A stretch of DNA of 64,000 bases from Vampirovibrionales bacterium (GCA_016712355.1 JADJRF010000007.1:1-64000), one strand, 5' to 3'. Shown: positions 43,484 through 54,802, counted from the stretch's first letter. Numbers and translations are program-made. The notes: generated by a model not told the origin, from the letters alone.

Positions 43484-43937
43484 ACATCAAAAGCCTAACA
43501 CCAAAACAACGCAAAACTCTGGAAGGTCTTGCAAAACTAGGCCGTCCAGCTAAACGACTTGAGATTGCGCAATCTGGAGGAATCGATGGTACTCAGGCCG
43601 CTCATGCGCTAAGCCGGCTTGAAGCGTATGGATTTTGTGAAAATGATGACGAATATCAATGGACGATTACCGATGCTGGAAAATCGATATTGCTAAGCCT
43701 GGAAATCGAAGATCGGGAAGCTAATCAGCCAACGGTCGTCGATTCAGATAAAGAATCAACTCCAAGTCTAGAAGACGAAATTAAAGCATTGCGCGGAAAA
43801 TTCGATATACGCCTGACTTTTCAACGGCTGATGCTGCTTTCGTCTGCAAAGCACTCAGTGAGGAACTAGCTGATATGCCTTCTATATCTATGATTCTTGC
43901 CAAGATGGCGAGATATTGGGATGGGATGAAAACATGA
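43480..43937 (+). CDS. Winged-helix-like protein (one frameshift)
   Basis: LTPKQRKTLEGLAKLGRPAK then QAAHALSRLEAYGFCENDD is winged-helix-like. One extra base near 43,812 diverts the frame; dropping it joins PDFSTADAAFVCKALSEEL and runs to a TGA overlapping the next ATG, for about 151 residues. Confidence 0.55.
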
Positions 43938-44290
43938 TTATATACAGAGTTCAAGACAGTTCAGGGCGCGGGCCGTGGAAGCCTGGATTCTCTCACCAAT
44001 GGGTCATAGATAGACCGGATCATTCTAATTTGATTCCTTATTTTCAGGAATTTCCTGACTTTGATCCGGTAAAGGAAAGGCTTCATGGGGAAAGTTTGGG
44101 ATGCGGATGTTTGTCTGTTCCTCAATTAAAACGTTGGTTTACAAAGAATGAAATGTTAATTCTTAGCTTTCATGGTTATCGCGCCGTTGGAGTTTGCGCT
44201 GATCGCCTAATTAGAAAAAGTGATATTCAGTGCATATTTGCTGTGATGGGAATGATTAAGGATAAATCGTACAGGATTAACCTTTATTGA
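43934..44290 (+). CDS. Hypothetical protein (118 aa)
   Basis: MIIYRVQDSSGRGPWKPGFS, LGCGCLSVPQLKRWFTKNEM and HGYRAVGVCADRLIRKSD. Looks like a compact single-domain protein conserved in phages. Unknown. Confidence 0.5.
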   Translation: MIIYRVQDSSGRGPWKPGFSHQWVIDRPDHSNLIPYFQEFPDFDPVKERLHGESLGCGCLSVPQLKRWFTKNEMLILSFHGYRAVGVCADRLIRKSDIQCIFAVMGMIKDKSYRINLY

Positions 44291-44309
44291 AGATTAGGAC
44301 CATTTGACA

Positions 44310-44576
44310 ATGGCAGACACGACACGCGAACACATGCTTGAATCCATCATCGTTGATCTTTGCGAAGCGGAACTGACATGGTATGAAATACAGGAACGTA
44401 CTGGACTCAGCGAAGAGCGCGCTAAAGAAATGGCTAAAGTGATTGCCGATGTGTTTAAACGGTATTTCAGGGAATGGCTACTAATTCTAAATCATGAAAC
44501 ACAGCCTTATCTTCCCAACTGCAGTGATTTGCGAGGTCGAAAAAGGATCAAAGGATATGCTTTGCACAAGGCATAA
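44310..44576 (+). CDS. Small HTH-like protein, C-terminal limit uncertain
   Basis: ATG 44310. LTWYEIQERTGLSEERAKEM is HTH-like. The frame overlaps the next gene by 83 bp, and an indel near 44,480 would instead end it in a TGA overlapping ATG 44494, so the last 30 residues are doubtful. Confidence 0.5.
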   Translation: MADTTREHMLESIIVDLCEAELTWYEIQERTGLSEERAKEMAKVIADVFKRYFREWLLILNHETQPYLPNCSDLRGRKRIKGYALHKA

Positions 44577-45141
44577 TTGGCATTTTGGTAAACATATTGA
44601 TTATTCTGGAAGAGAAATAAAGGGGAGAAGGATTGGATTTCATAAGTGGACAAATCATATGGCCGGGGAGGATGTCAATTCACTTTACTACCACGAAATC
44701 CAAACTCGAATTCTAGACTCGCGACTTGGCACTGAATTCCCGCTGCCGACCTATGCAACGCCCGGATCGGCTGGACTTGATTTGCGGGCGATGATTGATG
44801 AGCCGATAACTATTTGGCCAAATGAAACAAGGCTTATCAAAACCGGCCTGTCAATCTACATCAGCAATCCAGGGCTAGCTGCGTACATTCTGCCGCGTTC
44901 CGGACTCGGCCATAAGAACGGCATCGTGCCTGGAAACTTGGTCGGACTGATCGATAGCGATTATCAGGGCGAACTGCTGGTCTCGTGCTGGAATAGAAGC
45001 GACGATCAATTCAAGATCAATGTCGGAGATCGTATCGCCCAACTGATTATCGCACCGGTGGTGCGGGCACAATTCAAAATCGTCGATCAGTTCGTGGTCA
45101 GCGAGCGCGGTGAGTTGGGGTTTGGGTCGAGTGGAGAATAA
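44494..45141 (+). CDS. dut: dUTPase (trimeric type), start uncertain
   Basis: From about 44,690 the sequence follows bacterial dUTPase motifs in order: PGSAGLDLRA (1), PRSGLGHKNGIV (2), GLIDSDYQGEL (3), GDRIAQLI (4), RGELGFGSSG (5). It turns dUTP into dUMP and keeps uracil out of phage DNA. The open frame extends 65 residues upstream of the domain (Cys/His-bearing, possibly a separate small gene); ATG 44659 or an indel-restored ATG at 44675 are alternatives. Confidence 0.92.
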   Translation: MKHSLIFPTAVICEVEKGSKDMLCTRHNWHFGKHIDYSGREIKGRRIGFHKWTNHMAGEDVNSLYYHEIQTRILDSRLGTEFPLPTYATPGSAGLDLRAMIDEPITIWPNETRLIKTGLSIYISNPGLAAYILPRSGLGHKNGIVPGNLVGLIDSDYQGELLVSCWNRSDDQFKINVGDRIAQLIIAPVVRAQFKIVDQFVVSERGELGFGSSGE

Positions 45142-45144
45142 GAC

Positions 45145-45438
45145 ATGCAATTGATAGAAGAAGTAAAAGCAGAGCTTGAAAGAGCAATAAATAAATTTCC
45201 AACATGGCCTACCGATCCGCTCCATGCTCTAGCCGTTCTTGGCGAAGAATACGGAGAACTCAACAAGGCCATGCTTCAACTTGTATACGAGCCGCATAAG
45301 ACAACTGCGGAGGATGTTCGCATGGAAGCGATTCAAACCGCTGCGATGTCGATCCGGCTAGCGATGAGCTTGGATTCTTACCAATACAAGGGGTGCGATC
45401 AACACAAACAATCGCATATCGAGAATGACAAGCGATGA
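45145..45438 (+). CDS. MazG-like nucleotide pyrophosphohydrolase
   Basis: 97 residues. LGEEYGELNKAM then DVRMEAIQTAAMSIRLAM: the E-x2-E and E-x2-(D/A) helix pairs of all-alpha NTP pyrophosphohydrolases, though the last acidic residue is not canonical. Next to dUTPase, it suggests a nucleotide-pool module. Confidence 0.65.
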   Translation: MQLIEEVKAELERAINKFPTWPTDPLHALAVLGEEYGELNKAMLQLVYEPHKTTAEDVRMEAIQTAAMSIRLAMSLDSYQYKGCDQHKQSHIENDKR

Positions 45439-45616
45439 GCAAAAACGCTGGATGGTACGCGGAGTTGCACCGCTGGGAAGAAGGATTATTTCCTGGCGCG
45501 GCATTTTGGGATGGTGAAAATGGAGTAACAGCCTACCCATCTGCGAATGGGCAGGCCCGTTTGATACGATGGAAGACGCCGATAAGTGGGCGTGGGATAA
45601 CGATCCTGATCTTTAG
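45435..45616 (+). CDS. Small protein ending the rightward operon (one frameshift)
   Basis: MSKNAGWYAELHRWEEGLFP, then, after adding one C to the CCC run near 45,537, AGPFDTMEDADKWAWDNDPD and a TAG at 45614-45616. About 60 residues. The stop overlaps the TAA of the converging CAP-domain gene. Confidence 0.5.
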
Positions 45617-47239
45617 CGCAACAATTCCTCAATCGCCTTACCGCGCCCGCCCTTGACCGTGGCGAGCGCGTCTACACGAACTGCGCCCAAGAAAAACGCT
45701 TTTGCAATCTCTCGGAAGCCTGCGAAACCCGACTACAGTCGGCTTAGTCCGGTCGAATCCGGTGAACTTGACAAGCACCTCATCGCCGATTTCAAACGCC
45801 GCAATGTTGCAAGGCGGGTAGACGATCAAGACGTTGGTCAGCGTGTTCGCAGAATTCAAGTCAAAAGCATCTTTCTCGGATTGCAGCTTGCGGCATTCAG
45901 CAGCATTAAGCGTCACTGAGCATGTGCCGGCGTTGGTATTCAGCGCCGTAATCACTCCGTAGCGACAATAGGGCTTCCACTTATATTTACCCGGCTCCAG
46001 CGCGAGATGGTAGAACACGGCGGGCGGGCTGATCGAGTCCGTCAGCCGCAGCTTGCCGTGTGGCGCGAAATTGCTTCCAGCGGGCGCGATGTTGAGCGAG
46101 CGCTCATCGTAAATGACCACTCGCTCTGATGTGGTTCCGGCGTCAATCGTGGCGGATGTCTGCTGGTACGCATCGATGTAGAAGCCTGGCACCTCCATCG
46201 TGGCGACTTCTTTACCGACCGCCAACCCCAGGGTGTAGGTCGCGCACCAGCAATCGATGCTAAGCGCCGCCAAGGCCGCCTTACGCGCCGTGATTTCCGT
46301 GATCCTGGCGACCCCGGCAATCTTTTCCGCCATCAGCTTCTCATAGTCTTTCTGCGCGGCCTGTTCCTTCAACTTCGCTTCCGCGTACTTTTTAACCACG
46401 TCTTGCAACCCGTTCGGCACGTCCGGGTCGGTATGCGGCGCTTCGATCTTGTCCAGCTTGGCTTGTTCCTCCTCCCCGGCTTTCTTGGCCGGATCGGGCG
46501 GAAACGTATAGGTCGTCACCGGCGGCGGGTCCGGGTCAGGCTGGACGATCAGTACGCACCAGAGATGGGTTGCGGGATTTTTCGGCGCGTACTTGTAGGC
46601 GACGCCCGCCGCCGTGGCGGTGGATGACAGCAGGGCGTTCACATAGGCCGTTGTGCGCTTCCAGCCGGCCAGTGTGGCACTAGGGCTAGTGGTCCCGTAC
46701 TTGAGTAGCTCTTCGACGCTAAGGGCGCTGTAGCCCACGTACAGCACCCGCTCGGCGGGTGTCGAGTCGTTGTAGCCGATGTGCCCGGTCTCGCCCGTCG
46801 CGGCTTGGTTATTGAGGTGGACCCGGCACACGCCGCCCAGGTCGGAATCGCCGGGTGAGCGGGTCAAGAGAATGATCTGCGCGGTAGGCATTGATCAGGT
46901 CAAGAAGCGGCGCTTCTTGCGCACGATCCGGGTCAACCCATGGAAGCCCGGTTTCCGGGTCATTTTCCGGGTCTGGCGTCAACGATGGCGCGGTGCTGTT
47001 TTCTTTCGAAATAAGGTCGTTTTGCCACTGCTCGATCACGGCGTTATAAGCCGCTTCCGCAATCGCCGAATCATCTTTCAGCAAGTTAAGCGTGTTGATG
47101 GTTTTAAGAGAAGCGCGGCATAAGCGGATTCTTGCTCTTGTAGTTTTGAAAGCTCTTGATCATATTTTGCGGTGTCATAGAGTGGGCGAATCTTATAGAG
47201 TCCGCCGCCGGTTTCAGACAAGATAATCGCTTTTCCCAT
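45613..47239 (-). CDS. CAP-domain tail-associated protein, copy B (frameshifts)
   Basis: Same gene as 1-1620 but complete to its end. ATG start at 47239. Two indels relative to copy A (near 47,106 and 46,850) break the N-terminal part; the rest to about 45,740 is open. The CAP region reads SATLAGWKRTTAYVNALL as in copy A. The reading frame that fits the family ends in AIEELLR at TAA 45613-45615, and requires one fewer G at about 45,735; as sequenced the frame stops at 45638. Confidence 0.75.
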
Positions 47240-47241
47240 GA

Positions 47242-48832
47242 CTACGCCTCTTCTACCTTCATCCATGCGCGTCTTGTCGTAATCTCATAATCAATAGCAC
47301 CCACGGTCCATGATAGCGTTCCATCAAATACCGTGTCGTTCGGATGCAGGTTAGGATTAATATCACACTCCGCAAAATGCTTGAGTTCTTTGTCGAATCC
47401 AGTTCGATAGACGCCAGTCAGTGTTACGGATTGCGGATAGAATGAAACTGGAATCAGCCTCCCGCGCACTTTGATTTGTCCCGTTCTCGGCATCCTATCG
47501 GAATCAATATCCCACATGAGCGCTTGAAGGAATTCGCCCATGGTTTCGACGCCGCTTGAATCGCGCAAACCGACGTAAATCGCCAATCGCCCATCATTCG
47601 CTTTTCTCTCGTATAGATCATCCAGCATTGCCGTTGATGAATTCGGAATTACAACATCAATCCATGTGGATTGCCCCAATCGGCGCTGGCATTGAATGAT
47701 GGAAAAGGGATATTCGATCAGTGTGCCGCCGGTTATATAGAGACGATAGATGGTATTGGAATCTGGTGTTGCACTTAAATAGGAGCGAGTGGCTTTGATG
47801 TGGTGCTAGGAATCCCTAGAGCAAGCCCTAGAGCGAGGCTTGGCGCTTGCACCGTGACCTTAATTGTTGGGACGCCAAGTCCGTATTCCAGCGCCAGCCC
47901 TGGAGGCTCGACAATGACCGCTGGCGGCGGCTCCAGTAGCGCCAGCGCATAGCAATTTTCCGTATGATTCGCGGACCACGACAGACTACCCGATGAATCA
48001 AACACCCATAACGTTTTGCTGCTATTGACGGGTCCAGCGACGTAAATATTACCATCTTGATCGAGTTGCAGGGCGCGAACATCGAGAATAGACGTAATCG
48101 GGAATCCGCCCGTTGTTATTTCTGTTCCGCTAGAATTGTATTTCTTGACATACCCAAACCCGCAAACGTAGATATATCCATCAGCGCCAACCGTAATAGC
48201 GCGGTCTGTTTCAAAATTGTCAACCGACCATTGCAAAGTGCCTGAGCTATTGTATTTGCGCATCGTATAGCTTCCATTCGATGCGCCGCACGTATAAACA
48301 TTTCCTGAATCATCAACAGCAATGCCGTTGACGGTGGCCCCGTGATTCGCGGTCCACTGTTGAGTGCCTGAGCTATTATATTTTCGTGTCGTAATGCTGC
48401 TGGACACGCTGCCGCCCGTGTACACATTTCCAGCCGAATCCATGGCCACGGCAAACACATAATCGCCGTGATCAGCAGACCAAGACAACGTACCCGATGA
48501 GTTATATTTCCGAGTGGTCTTGCTGTCAATTCCAGTTGCGCGCCCGCCACCGATACAAACATCCGTCGAATTCGCGGCGACCGCATAAATAGTGGTTCCG
48601 TGGTCCTTGTTCCACTGCAATGTGCCGTTTAAGTATTGTCTAAGTCCTCCATCACCACCAGATGCCGTGCCGACGCCAGCACTGTATAAAAGCTGTTTAT
48701 GGAGTCTGTGGAGAGTCCGTATATAGCGGCGCTACGTGAAATAGAATCAATCGACGATCCAGCAAAGCTATAGCGCCGGATATTGATGTTGGTTGCGGTG
48801 GCAATGCCGGCGGTATAGACGTAACTCGTCAT
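47242..48832 (-). CDS. Seven-bladed beta-propeller tail-tip protein, copy B (frameshifts)
   Basis: Counterpart of 1623-3215. A run of five A is four here (near 48,690), and a base is lost near 47,780 in the linker, so the frame is cut in three. Most substitutions between copies are synonymous or conservative, e.g. LEYGLGVPTI for LEYGLGIPTI. Confidence 0.77.
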
Positions 48833-50601
48833 TCGGATACCTCCATGATCGACGATGATTTGTCGATAAATATGGTAATCTCGTTGACCGTAAACGTTTC
48901 TCCGTTTCCTAAATCAGCAATGTCATTTGGACGCAAATAAATATCCACGTCGCAACGAATACGCCGTTCTCCGTTTCTGTCATTCCTATAAGCGGCGTTC
49001 TTAATAGCGATGGTATTGTAATTATAAACGGTCGCTGATTCTCCGTAGAGCGTGATACTGGCGTTTTTGCCCCCACGATCCACCGAAGCGCCGCTCAAAT
49101 CAACTGCAATCCATGGATCGATCTGTTCAATTCCGTCATTAAATCGGACGCCGCGCCAGATCGTGATGGAATGACCGATTTGATCCAGAATCGCGGTGAG
49201 CGACTCTGCATCCGGTATCTCGCAAACGTAAGTCGCCGATGTGGTTGTTTCAGAGATACGCAGCCGTATGGACTTCAGCTTAATGGAAATTGACGCATCA
49301 TCGTCAAAGACTAGACGATGAATGACAGGGACCGGCAATCCAACATAATAGCGAGTAATCGTCGGAATCCCTAGCGACAATCCTAACGCTAGTCCTGGAG
49401 GACTCACATAGACCATTCCTGATATGGTCGGAGTGCCTAGATGAATAGGCAGTCTTAATGCCGGAGTCTGGACTTCTCGAACCGATAGACACAACGCGCC
49501 AAGCGCATTACCCGCAACGTCTGAAGTATTCGTGCCAAACGTGGTTGCTTGCCAATCAATCGCATAGCCCACAATACCAAACACCGTGCGAGTCGCCGGC
49601 CCGGAACTTCCGCCAGATGGGACCACGCGAACGCCATAAATCGTATCATCCGAGTCAATGGAAATTGCCGAAAGCGTGTAATTCCCGAATCCTGAATCCT
49701 TGGTAATGAAGTTTAGACTGGAATCGTATTCGTAGAAGACATAATACGTTCCGCTTAAGCTCACGGGCGTCATAGAGACCGCAAAGTGTCCGCTCGATAG
49801 TTCGACAATCCCCGTGCCTTGGCTGTTATAGCTACTATCGTTGACCGGTCCTATTGCGCCAGCGACAAAACTACCACTGGCGTTGTATTTACGAACTGCC
49901 TGTACTACTCCGGTATTCCAGAAAAATCCAGCGATGAACACATTCCCGGATGAATCCACAGCAATGCCGCGAATCGCCGAATTAAACTCATTGCAGGCAC
50001 TCCAAACGATACTACCGTCCGATGCGTCTATTTTAACAAGGATGTTTTCAGTATAGGGGAATGCCGTTCCGCCAACATAAATATAACCGCCACGATAGAC
50101 TATCGGGCGAGGATACGGATTATCGAGGTGAGGCGATGAATACCCGGTATCGGTTGACCATTGCAACGCACCGGATGAATTGTATTTTCTGAGATTGTAA
50201 TAGCCAGTTGCGCCGGGCGTCGTTCTGACAGTGCCGCTCGAATTCACAGCATCGCCATAGACATAAATATTCTCGGAATCATCAATCGCAATACCGAAAC
50301 ACGCCGCGCCGTGATTCGCATACCATAACAAATCGCCGTCTTGATTAAACTTGCGCGTAGTCATCGCATATTCAGAATACGCGGATAGGCTCTCGGTATC
50401 GGTATAATATTTGAGGTCCGATGCGCAATACTGACTGCCATCATCGCCCAGCACAATTCCCCAGACGTTTGAGGTATTGCGCCCGAAATAGATTCGATTA
50501 CCTTTCAAGTAGGGATTGCCGGATGAGTCTATTTTCTGGCCGAGAGGAAAATCAAGACTAAAGGCCCCCTCACAGCCAATCGCTAATAGCGGCTTGGCCA
50601 T
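48829..50601 (-). CDS. Second beta-propeller tail-tip protein, intact in copy B
   Basis: 590 residues uninterrupted; the reference for repairing copy A. C-terminal domain from about 415: SIKLKSIRLRISETTTSATY, WRGVRFNDGIEQIDPW, ending IFIDKSSSIMEVSE. This part resembles tail-hub domains in having paired beta sheets, but I cannot name a family. Confidence 0.8.
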   Translation of the reverse strand: MAKPLLAIGCEGAFSLDFPLGQKIDSSGNPYLKGNRIYFGRNTSNVWGIVLGDDGSQYCASDLKYYTDTESLSAYSEYAMTTRKFNQDGDLLWYANHGAACFGIAIDDSENIYVYGDAVNSSGTVRTTPGATGYYNLRKYNSSGALQWSTDTGYSSPHLDNPYPRPIVYRGGYIYVGGTAFPYTENILVKIDASDGSIVWSACNEFNSAIRGIAVDSSGNVFIAGFFWNTGVVQAVRKYNASGSFVAGAIGPVNDSSYNSQGTGIVELSSGHFAVSMTPVSLSGTYYVFYEYDSSLNFITKDSGFGNYTLSAISIDSDDTIYGVRVVPSGGSSGPATRTVFGIVGYAIDWQATTFGTNTSDVAGNALGALCLSVREVQTPALRLPIHLGTPTISGMVYVSPPGLALGLSLGIPTITRYYVGLPVPVIHRLVFDDDASISIKLKSIRLRISETTTSATYVCEIPDAESLTAILDQIGHSITIWRGVRFNDGIEQIDPWIAVDLSGASVDRGGKNASITLYGESATVYNYNTIAIKNAAYRNDRNGERRIRCDVDIYLRPNDIADLGNGETFTVNEITIFIDKSSSIMEVSE

Positions 50602-50603
50602 GA

Positions 50604-51053
50604 TTAGGGCTTATAGAAGAGCTTATTGGTGGCGTTCCAGTTGATCGACCAATCCGTACTGACTGAGATCACGTCCGTATCATCGGAGTTTGGGAGCATT
50701 CTCCAAACTACCGGATTCGTCACGCCGCCGAATGTTCCGACTGCAACGCAAATTACTTGTCTGAATGTGGCGGTGAGCGATGTCCAGGTTAAATTATCGT
50801 AATTGATATTGGAATTCGTGACCACGGGCGTCGTAAGTTGCTTTCCGCCCACCGTATAACCTCCCGTAGTAGTCAACTCATTATAGCTTGGGTCAGTGCT
50901 GTCATTCGCGCCGTTGTCCCATTGCGTGTGCGCGGAATTGAATGTATAGCCCGATGTGACTAGCCGAATACGGAGTTCCGAGGTGTCCAGATCAAGCCCG
51001 CCCGTGCTAATCAGTTTCCAAGCGTGATCATACCAGTACATTGCAGCAGTCAT
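50604..51053 (-). CDS. Small tail-region virion protein, copy B
   Basis: 149 residues, partner of 4987-5436 with few changes (RQVICV for RHVICV, VVWRML for VVFRML). Confidence 0.7.
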   Translation of the reverse strand: MTAAMYWYDHAWKLISTGGLDLDTSELRIRLVTSGYTFNSAHTQWDNGANDSTDPSYNELTTTGGYTVGGKQLTTPVVTNSNINYDNLTWTSLTATFRQVICVAVGTFGGVTNPVVWRMLPNSDDTDVISVSTDWSINWNATNKLFYKP

Positions 51054-51402
51054 GATGTTCCGTCCATTTTGGCGATGACTCTAGCGCTGATATTGAGCTT
51101 ATTCTTATTGACGGCGGTCGCAAGGATGACCTTTGAAGATACCAGCTTCGCAAGAGAGAGTCACCTGGCTGTAATGGCTAACGAGGTATTTGAGTTTTTG
51201 CAGAATATCCAGCGACGGATTGACGATATCAATCGTGAGCGTCTGATCAGATTCCGAAAACCGGTATCGTACACAGATACCGCGCCGTCCAAAGTATCAA
51301 CAACGCTCCCCGGCGATTCGCTGAATAGGGATTATTGACCCTCGCGTTATGAATGAGTATAACGCCGTCTGGATCATACGTTATCGCGGTAATTGAAATC
51401 AT
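51050..51402 (-). CDS. Minor tail protein, copy B, multiply frame-broken
   Basis: Partner of 5433-5786. Indels against copy A: extra C near 51,130, one A fewer near 51,258, one G lost near 51,308, and two bases lost near 51,328. Start and stop couplings are kept, so indels rather than decay may be sequencing faults. Confidence 0.5.
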
Positions 51403-54189
51403 ATTGACCCCAATAGGAATTGCTCGGCGTCTGAATTAACTCGCACGCGAATGTATTTCATAATTTGAAACCAGATTGCTTCCAGGTGAGGCTCTAAACC
51501 AGCGGCCTCTACAGTAATCAGCGCGTCGCCTCGCTCTATTCTTCGCGTTTCAGCCTGTATTTTTTCAATCGTTGCTTGGGTGAGTTGCTTTTGCAGCTCC
51601 AGTGCAGCTTCGCGTCGCTTGTTCTCAAGATCGATTTGTTCTGTGATTTGCAGCTTTGTGTAAGTGTCGGCGTTATTCAGGTTTCCGAAAAGAGAACCTA
51701 TTAAATCGCCAGTCCTGTTAATCGCGGTTTTTATTGAATCAAATGCGGCCTCGACTTGTTTTGTTTGCGCTTCTAAGTTCAGCAACATTAATACTAACAA
51801 ACGCATCAATATTCTTGATTCGTTCGTTACTAGCTATTTCCTCCATTTTAATGCGGAAGCTATCGGCCTCTTTCGTTGCCTTTTCTACTTTCTTCGCGTT
51901 ATCTTCGGCGGAGGTTGAGACAGCAGCAAAAGCGCCAGTGGCTTTTACCGTACCGCTTCCAACTTGCTCCGCCAATTGCCGTGCGATTTCCGCCGCTTTG
52001 CCGGCTTCCTGAAATGCTAAAGAGACGTTGACATTATCAGGAAGTTTTAATTCCGGCAATCCTTCCAGTGTGCCGATATATTTTTTTGTCGAATCATTGG
52101 CGTCTTTTGTCTTTTCGTCAATCTTGTTGAGTTGCGCTAGTATGCCATCCCATGAACTAACCGGGACCGGCTTTGCGAGGAAGTTAACAAGATCGGTATA
52201 TTCTTTATCGGCGTCTCTTATGCTTTGTTCATATCGCGCGATTTCCGATATAGCGCCGTCAAAACTGGTTACTTTTATGGTTGATGGGGCATTATTCTCA
52301 AGCTCTTTAGATGTTCCAATCCATTCGTCTACCCGATTTTTTAGCGCAACAAACCCATCGGCAATGTCGGCAGCGGCGGTTCCGGCTGACGCGCCCTCAT
52401 ACCCGGCTAGCCAATCCGGCCATGACCAATCCGCCAGCTTATCGGCAGGAATCAGGAATTGCGCAATAGCGCCCGCCGCAACGCCAAGCGCAACCGCTAT
52501 ACCGGCTGGACCTGTGATAGCCGCCGCTGCTAGCAACGCCTCCGCTTTGAGCGCCGCTAGTTCTGGTGTGACCTTGCTTCCGAATGCGATAAACGACAAA
52601 AGCGCGGTATCTAAAAATCCAGTTGCGGTATTCAGTCCAGACCCAAAACCGATAATGGTCCCGATAAATCCTTGCGCTTCCGGCGTTGCATCCTTAAATG
52701 CCGTGGCTAGTTTATTAATTCCTTCCAGAAATGGTTTTAACCCGCCTAGTTCTCCAGCGGTTATTCTAACAATTCCTGATATTGCGTCAACAACCCGCTG
52801 GATAGACTCGGCTAGTTTGTCTGGTGTGCTAATGTCAATATCGCCAAACAAGGCTTCAAACGCAGCCTTGCCTTGCTCGCCAAGTGCTTTTAAAGAATTA
52901 ACAAGCGGCTGAAAATCAACTTGTGATAGAGCATCAGGAAGATTTCTTGCAACAGTCCGAAAGATATTTTCAAGCTCAGCCAGTTGCGGATTCAATAACT
53001 CAAACAACGGATCAAGAGAACCCGCTTCGATGGTCTTTTTGAATTCAATCGCAAGAGCGCCAAGCGATGAAATAACGCCGGTCGTATTAACTTCAAACTT
53101 ATCGCCAAGACTGGTCAGTAATTGGCGGAAAGACTCATTGGTTGACGCAATGATTTGTTGTGCAGACTGTAATCGTAGATTTACCTCCTTATCGATACTC
53201 CCTCCCGCCTCTTTCGTGATTTGGGCGGATAATTTCATGGTGTCATTCCAGGCAGTTAAGACTGGAATCATCTTATCGTATTGCTCTTTACCAAAGAGCG
53301 TTGCCGCTGCCGATGATTGTTGCTCGTTAGTGAGTTTAATAAAGTTTGGAACAATCGTATCGAGAAGCTCTTTAATAGTTCCTATGGGTTTCCCGGCGGA
53401 ATCAAACTTAACGCCAAGATCAATCATTTGCGCCGCCATGGCTTCAGTAGGATTGCGCAAATTAACGAATGACGAGCCTAGCGCGTTTGCCGCTTCTGAC
53501 CCACTACCAAAAACGTCGATAACTTTTGAAAGTAGCGCGGCGGTATCTTCAAACGATAATCCGGCCAATTTAGCAACCGGCGACAGATCAGAGAAGCCTT
53601 GTGCTAATTCAGTAAAGGAAGACTTGGTAAGGTCAGCCGTTTTATTGATAACATCTGAGAATCGTTTTGATACGCTAATTGCATCTTCGTTGGCAACCTG
53701 GAATCCAGCGAGAGAGCCATTGATGATTTTAACGGCTTGATCGAAATTCACTCCGCCAGCAATAGACAAATCAAGTGCTGATTGGACAAGAGTTAAGCTA
53801 TCGCTGATTGAAAATCCAGCCGCTTTAAAATCAGCGGTGGCCGTTGCGACTTGATTGGCGTTCTGCCCATATTTGAGCGCAACTTCGTTAATTGCGTCCG
53901 CGAACTGTCTTGCTTTTCCCTCGCTATCATCTAGTTGTTTTTGAAGATCAAGCAGTGATGACTGAAACTTAACGGATTCGTTATAAGCGAGTCCGCCAAT
54001 AACGCCGGCAACCGCAATAAACGCCGCCTGAACAATAGCCAGCTTATCGGATAGCTTTGCGAATGGCTCTGTAATATCTCCAACAGAGTTATTTAGGTCT
54101 TGTAAGCTCTTCCCGACCTTATTAGCGGTCTGAGTAACTTCATCAGTTCCACGAAAAATAAGCTCGACAACGCTTTGCAGGTCAGCCAT
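51399..54189 (-). CDS. Tail tape measure protein, copy B allele (one frameshift)
   Basis: About 929 residues when repaired. Same first 14 residues and the same C-terminal roughly 290 as copy A, but residues about 15-630 are a different tape-measure sequence (LSDKLAIVQAAFIAVAGVIG, FSDLSPVAKLAGLSFEDTAA). An extra base near 51,780 breaks the frame in the shared C-terminal part. The allele is about 19 residues longer, so tail length would be almost unchanged. Confidence 0.9.
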
Positions 54190-54799
54190 TATTTTGTCGC
54201 TCTTGCCTTGTCTTCATAATACATACCCCATAGTTCGCACTCTACCGTTGTCAATTGCCCTTGCGAAAATAAATCAGGGCGACACTCAAAGAGAAATCGC
54301 CCCTTCATATCGCAAAGCTGCAAAGCCATTACGACATCGGGGAGTCCGTAGAGCGCGGCACTTTTCCCAAGTCTGGCCCAAGGCCGGTAAGCTCAAGGAT
54401 TTTATTAGTGAGCTGATAACCTACAACTGGATACAGGGCAAACAACCGAATCGCATCCTCGCGGGCAATTTTCGGGTCAACGCTCCCGAAGACCAGATGA
54501 TCGAACCGTTTAGCCAGGTCTTCAGGCGGTTCCCCATCGGCCCCGAAGAGCTTCTTGAGCGCGTCGGCTTGGTCGGAGTGTGCCGCACTGGCCAGGGCTT
54601 CAACGGTCGCCGCATAGAGCCTTGCACGGCCCTGTGCATCGTTGGCGGTGGCAATCTCCACGCCCGTCAATCCGCGCACCGTCCAGACCGGCTTGGCGTC
54701 TTCCGGGAACCAATGCGCCAGATCATCCACCGGAACCGCCGCCGTCCGTGGCGACAATTGCGATGCACAAGACCGGAACCGCTCAAGGTCGAAGCTCAT
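54189..54799 (-). CDS. Tail assembly chaperone GT (-1 frameshift product), copy B
   Basis: Same arrangement as copy A; heptamer GGGAAAA at 54362-54368 in the same codon phase, extension open to TAA 54189-54191. Confidence 0.84.
54329..54799 (-). CDS. Tail assembly chaperone G, copy B
   Basis: 156 residues, about 95 percent the same as copy A by eye; zero-frame end after the slippery site is kept. Confidence 0.82.
   Translation of the reverse strand: MSFDLERFRSCASQLSPRTAAVPVDDLAHWFPEDAKPVWTVRGLTGVEIATANDAQGRARLYAATVEALASAAHSDQADALKKLFGADGEPPEDLAKRFDHLVFGSVDPKIAREDAIRLFALYPVVGYQLTNKILELTGLGPDLGKVPRSTDSPMS
54362..54368 (-). promoter_or_regulatory. Programmed -1 frameshift heptamer, copy B
   Basis: GGGAAAA in phase TTG GGA AAA, conserved despite synonymous changes nearby (GAC for GAT just before). 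Confidence 0.83.
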
Positions 54800-54802
54800 A
54801 TC

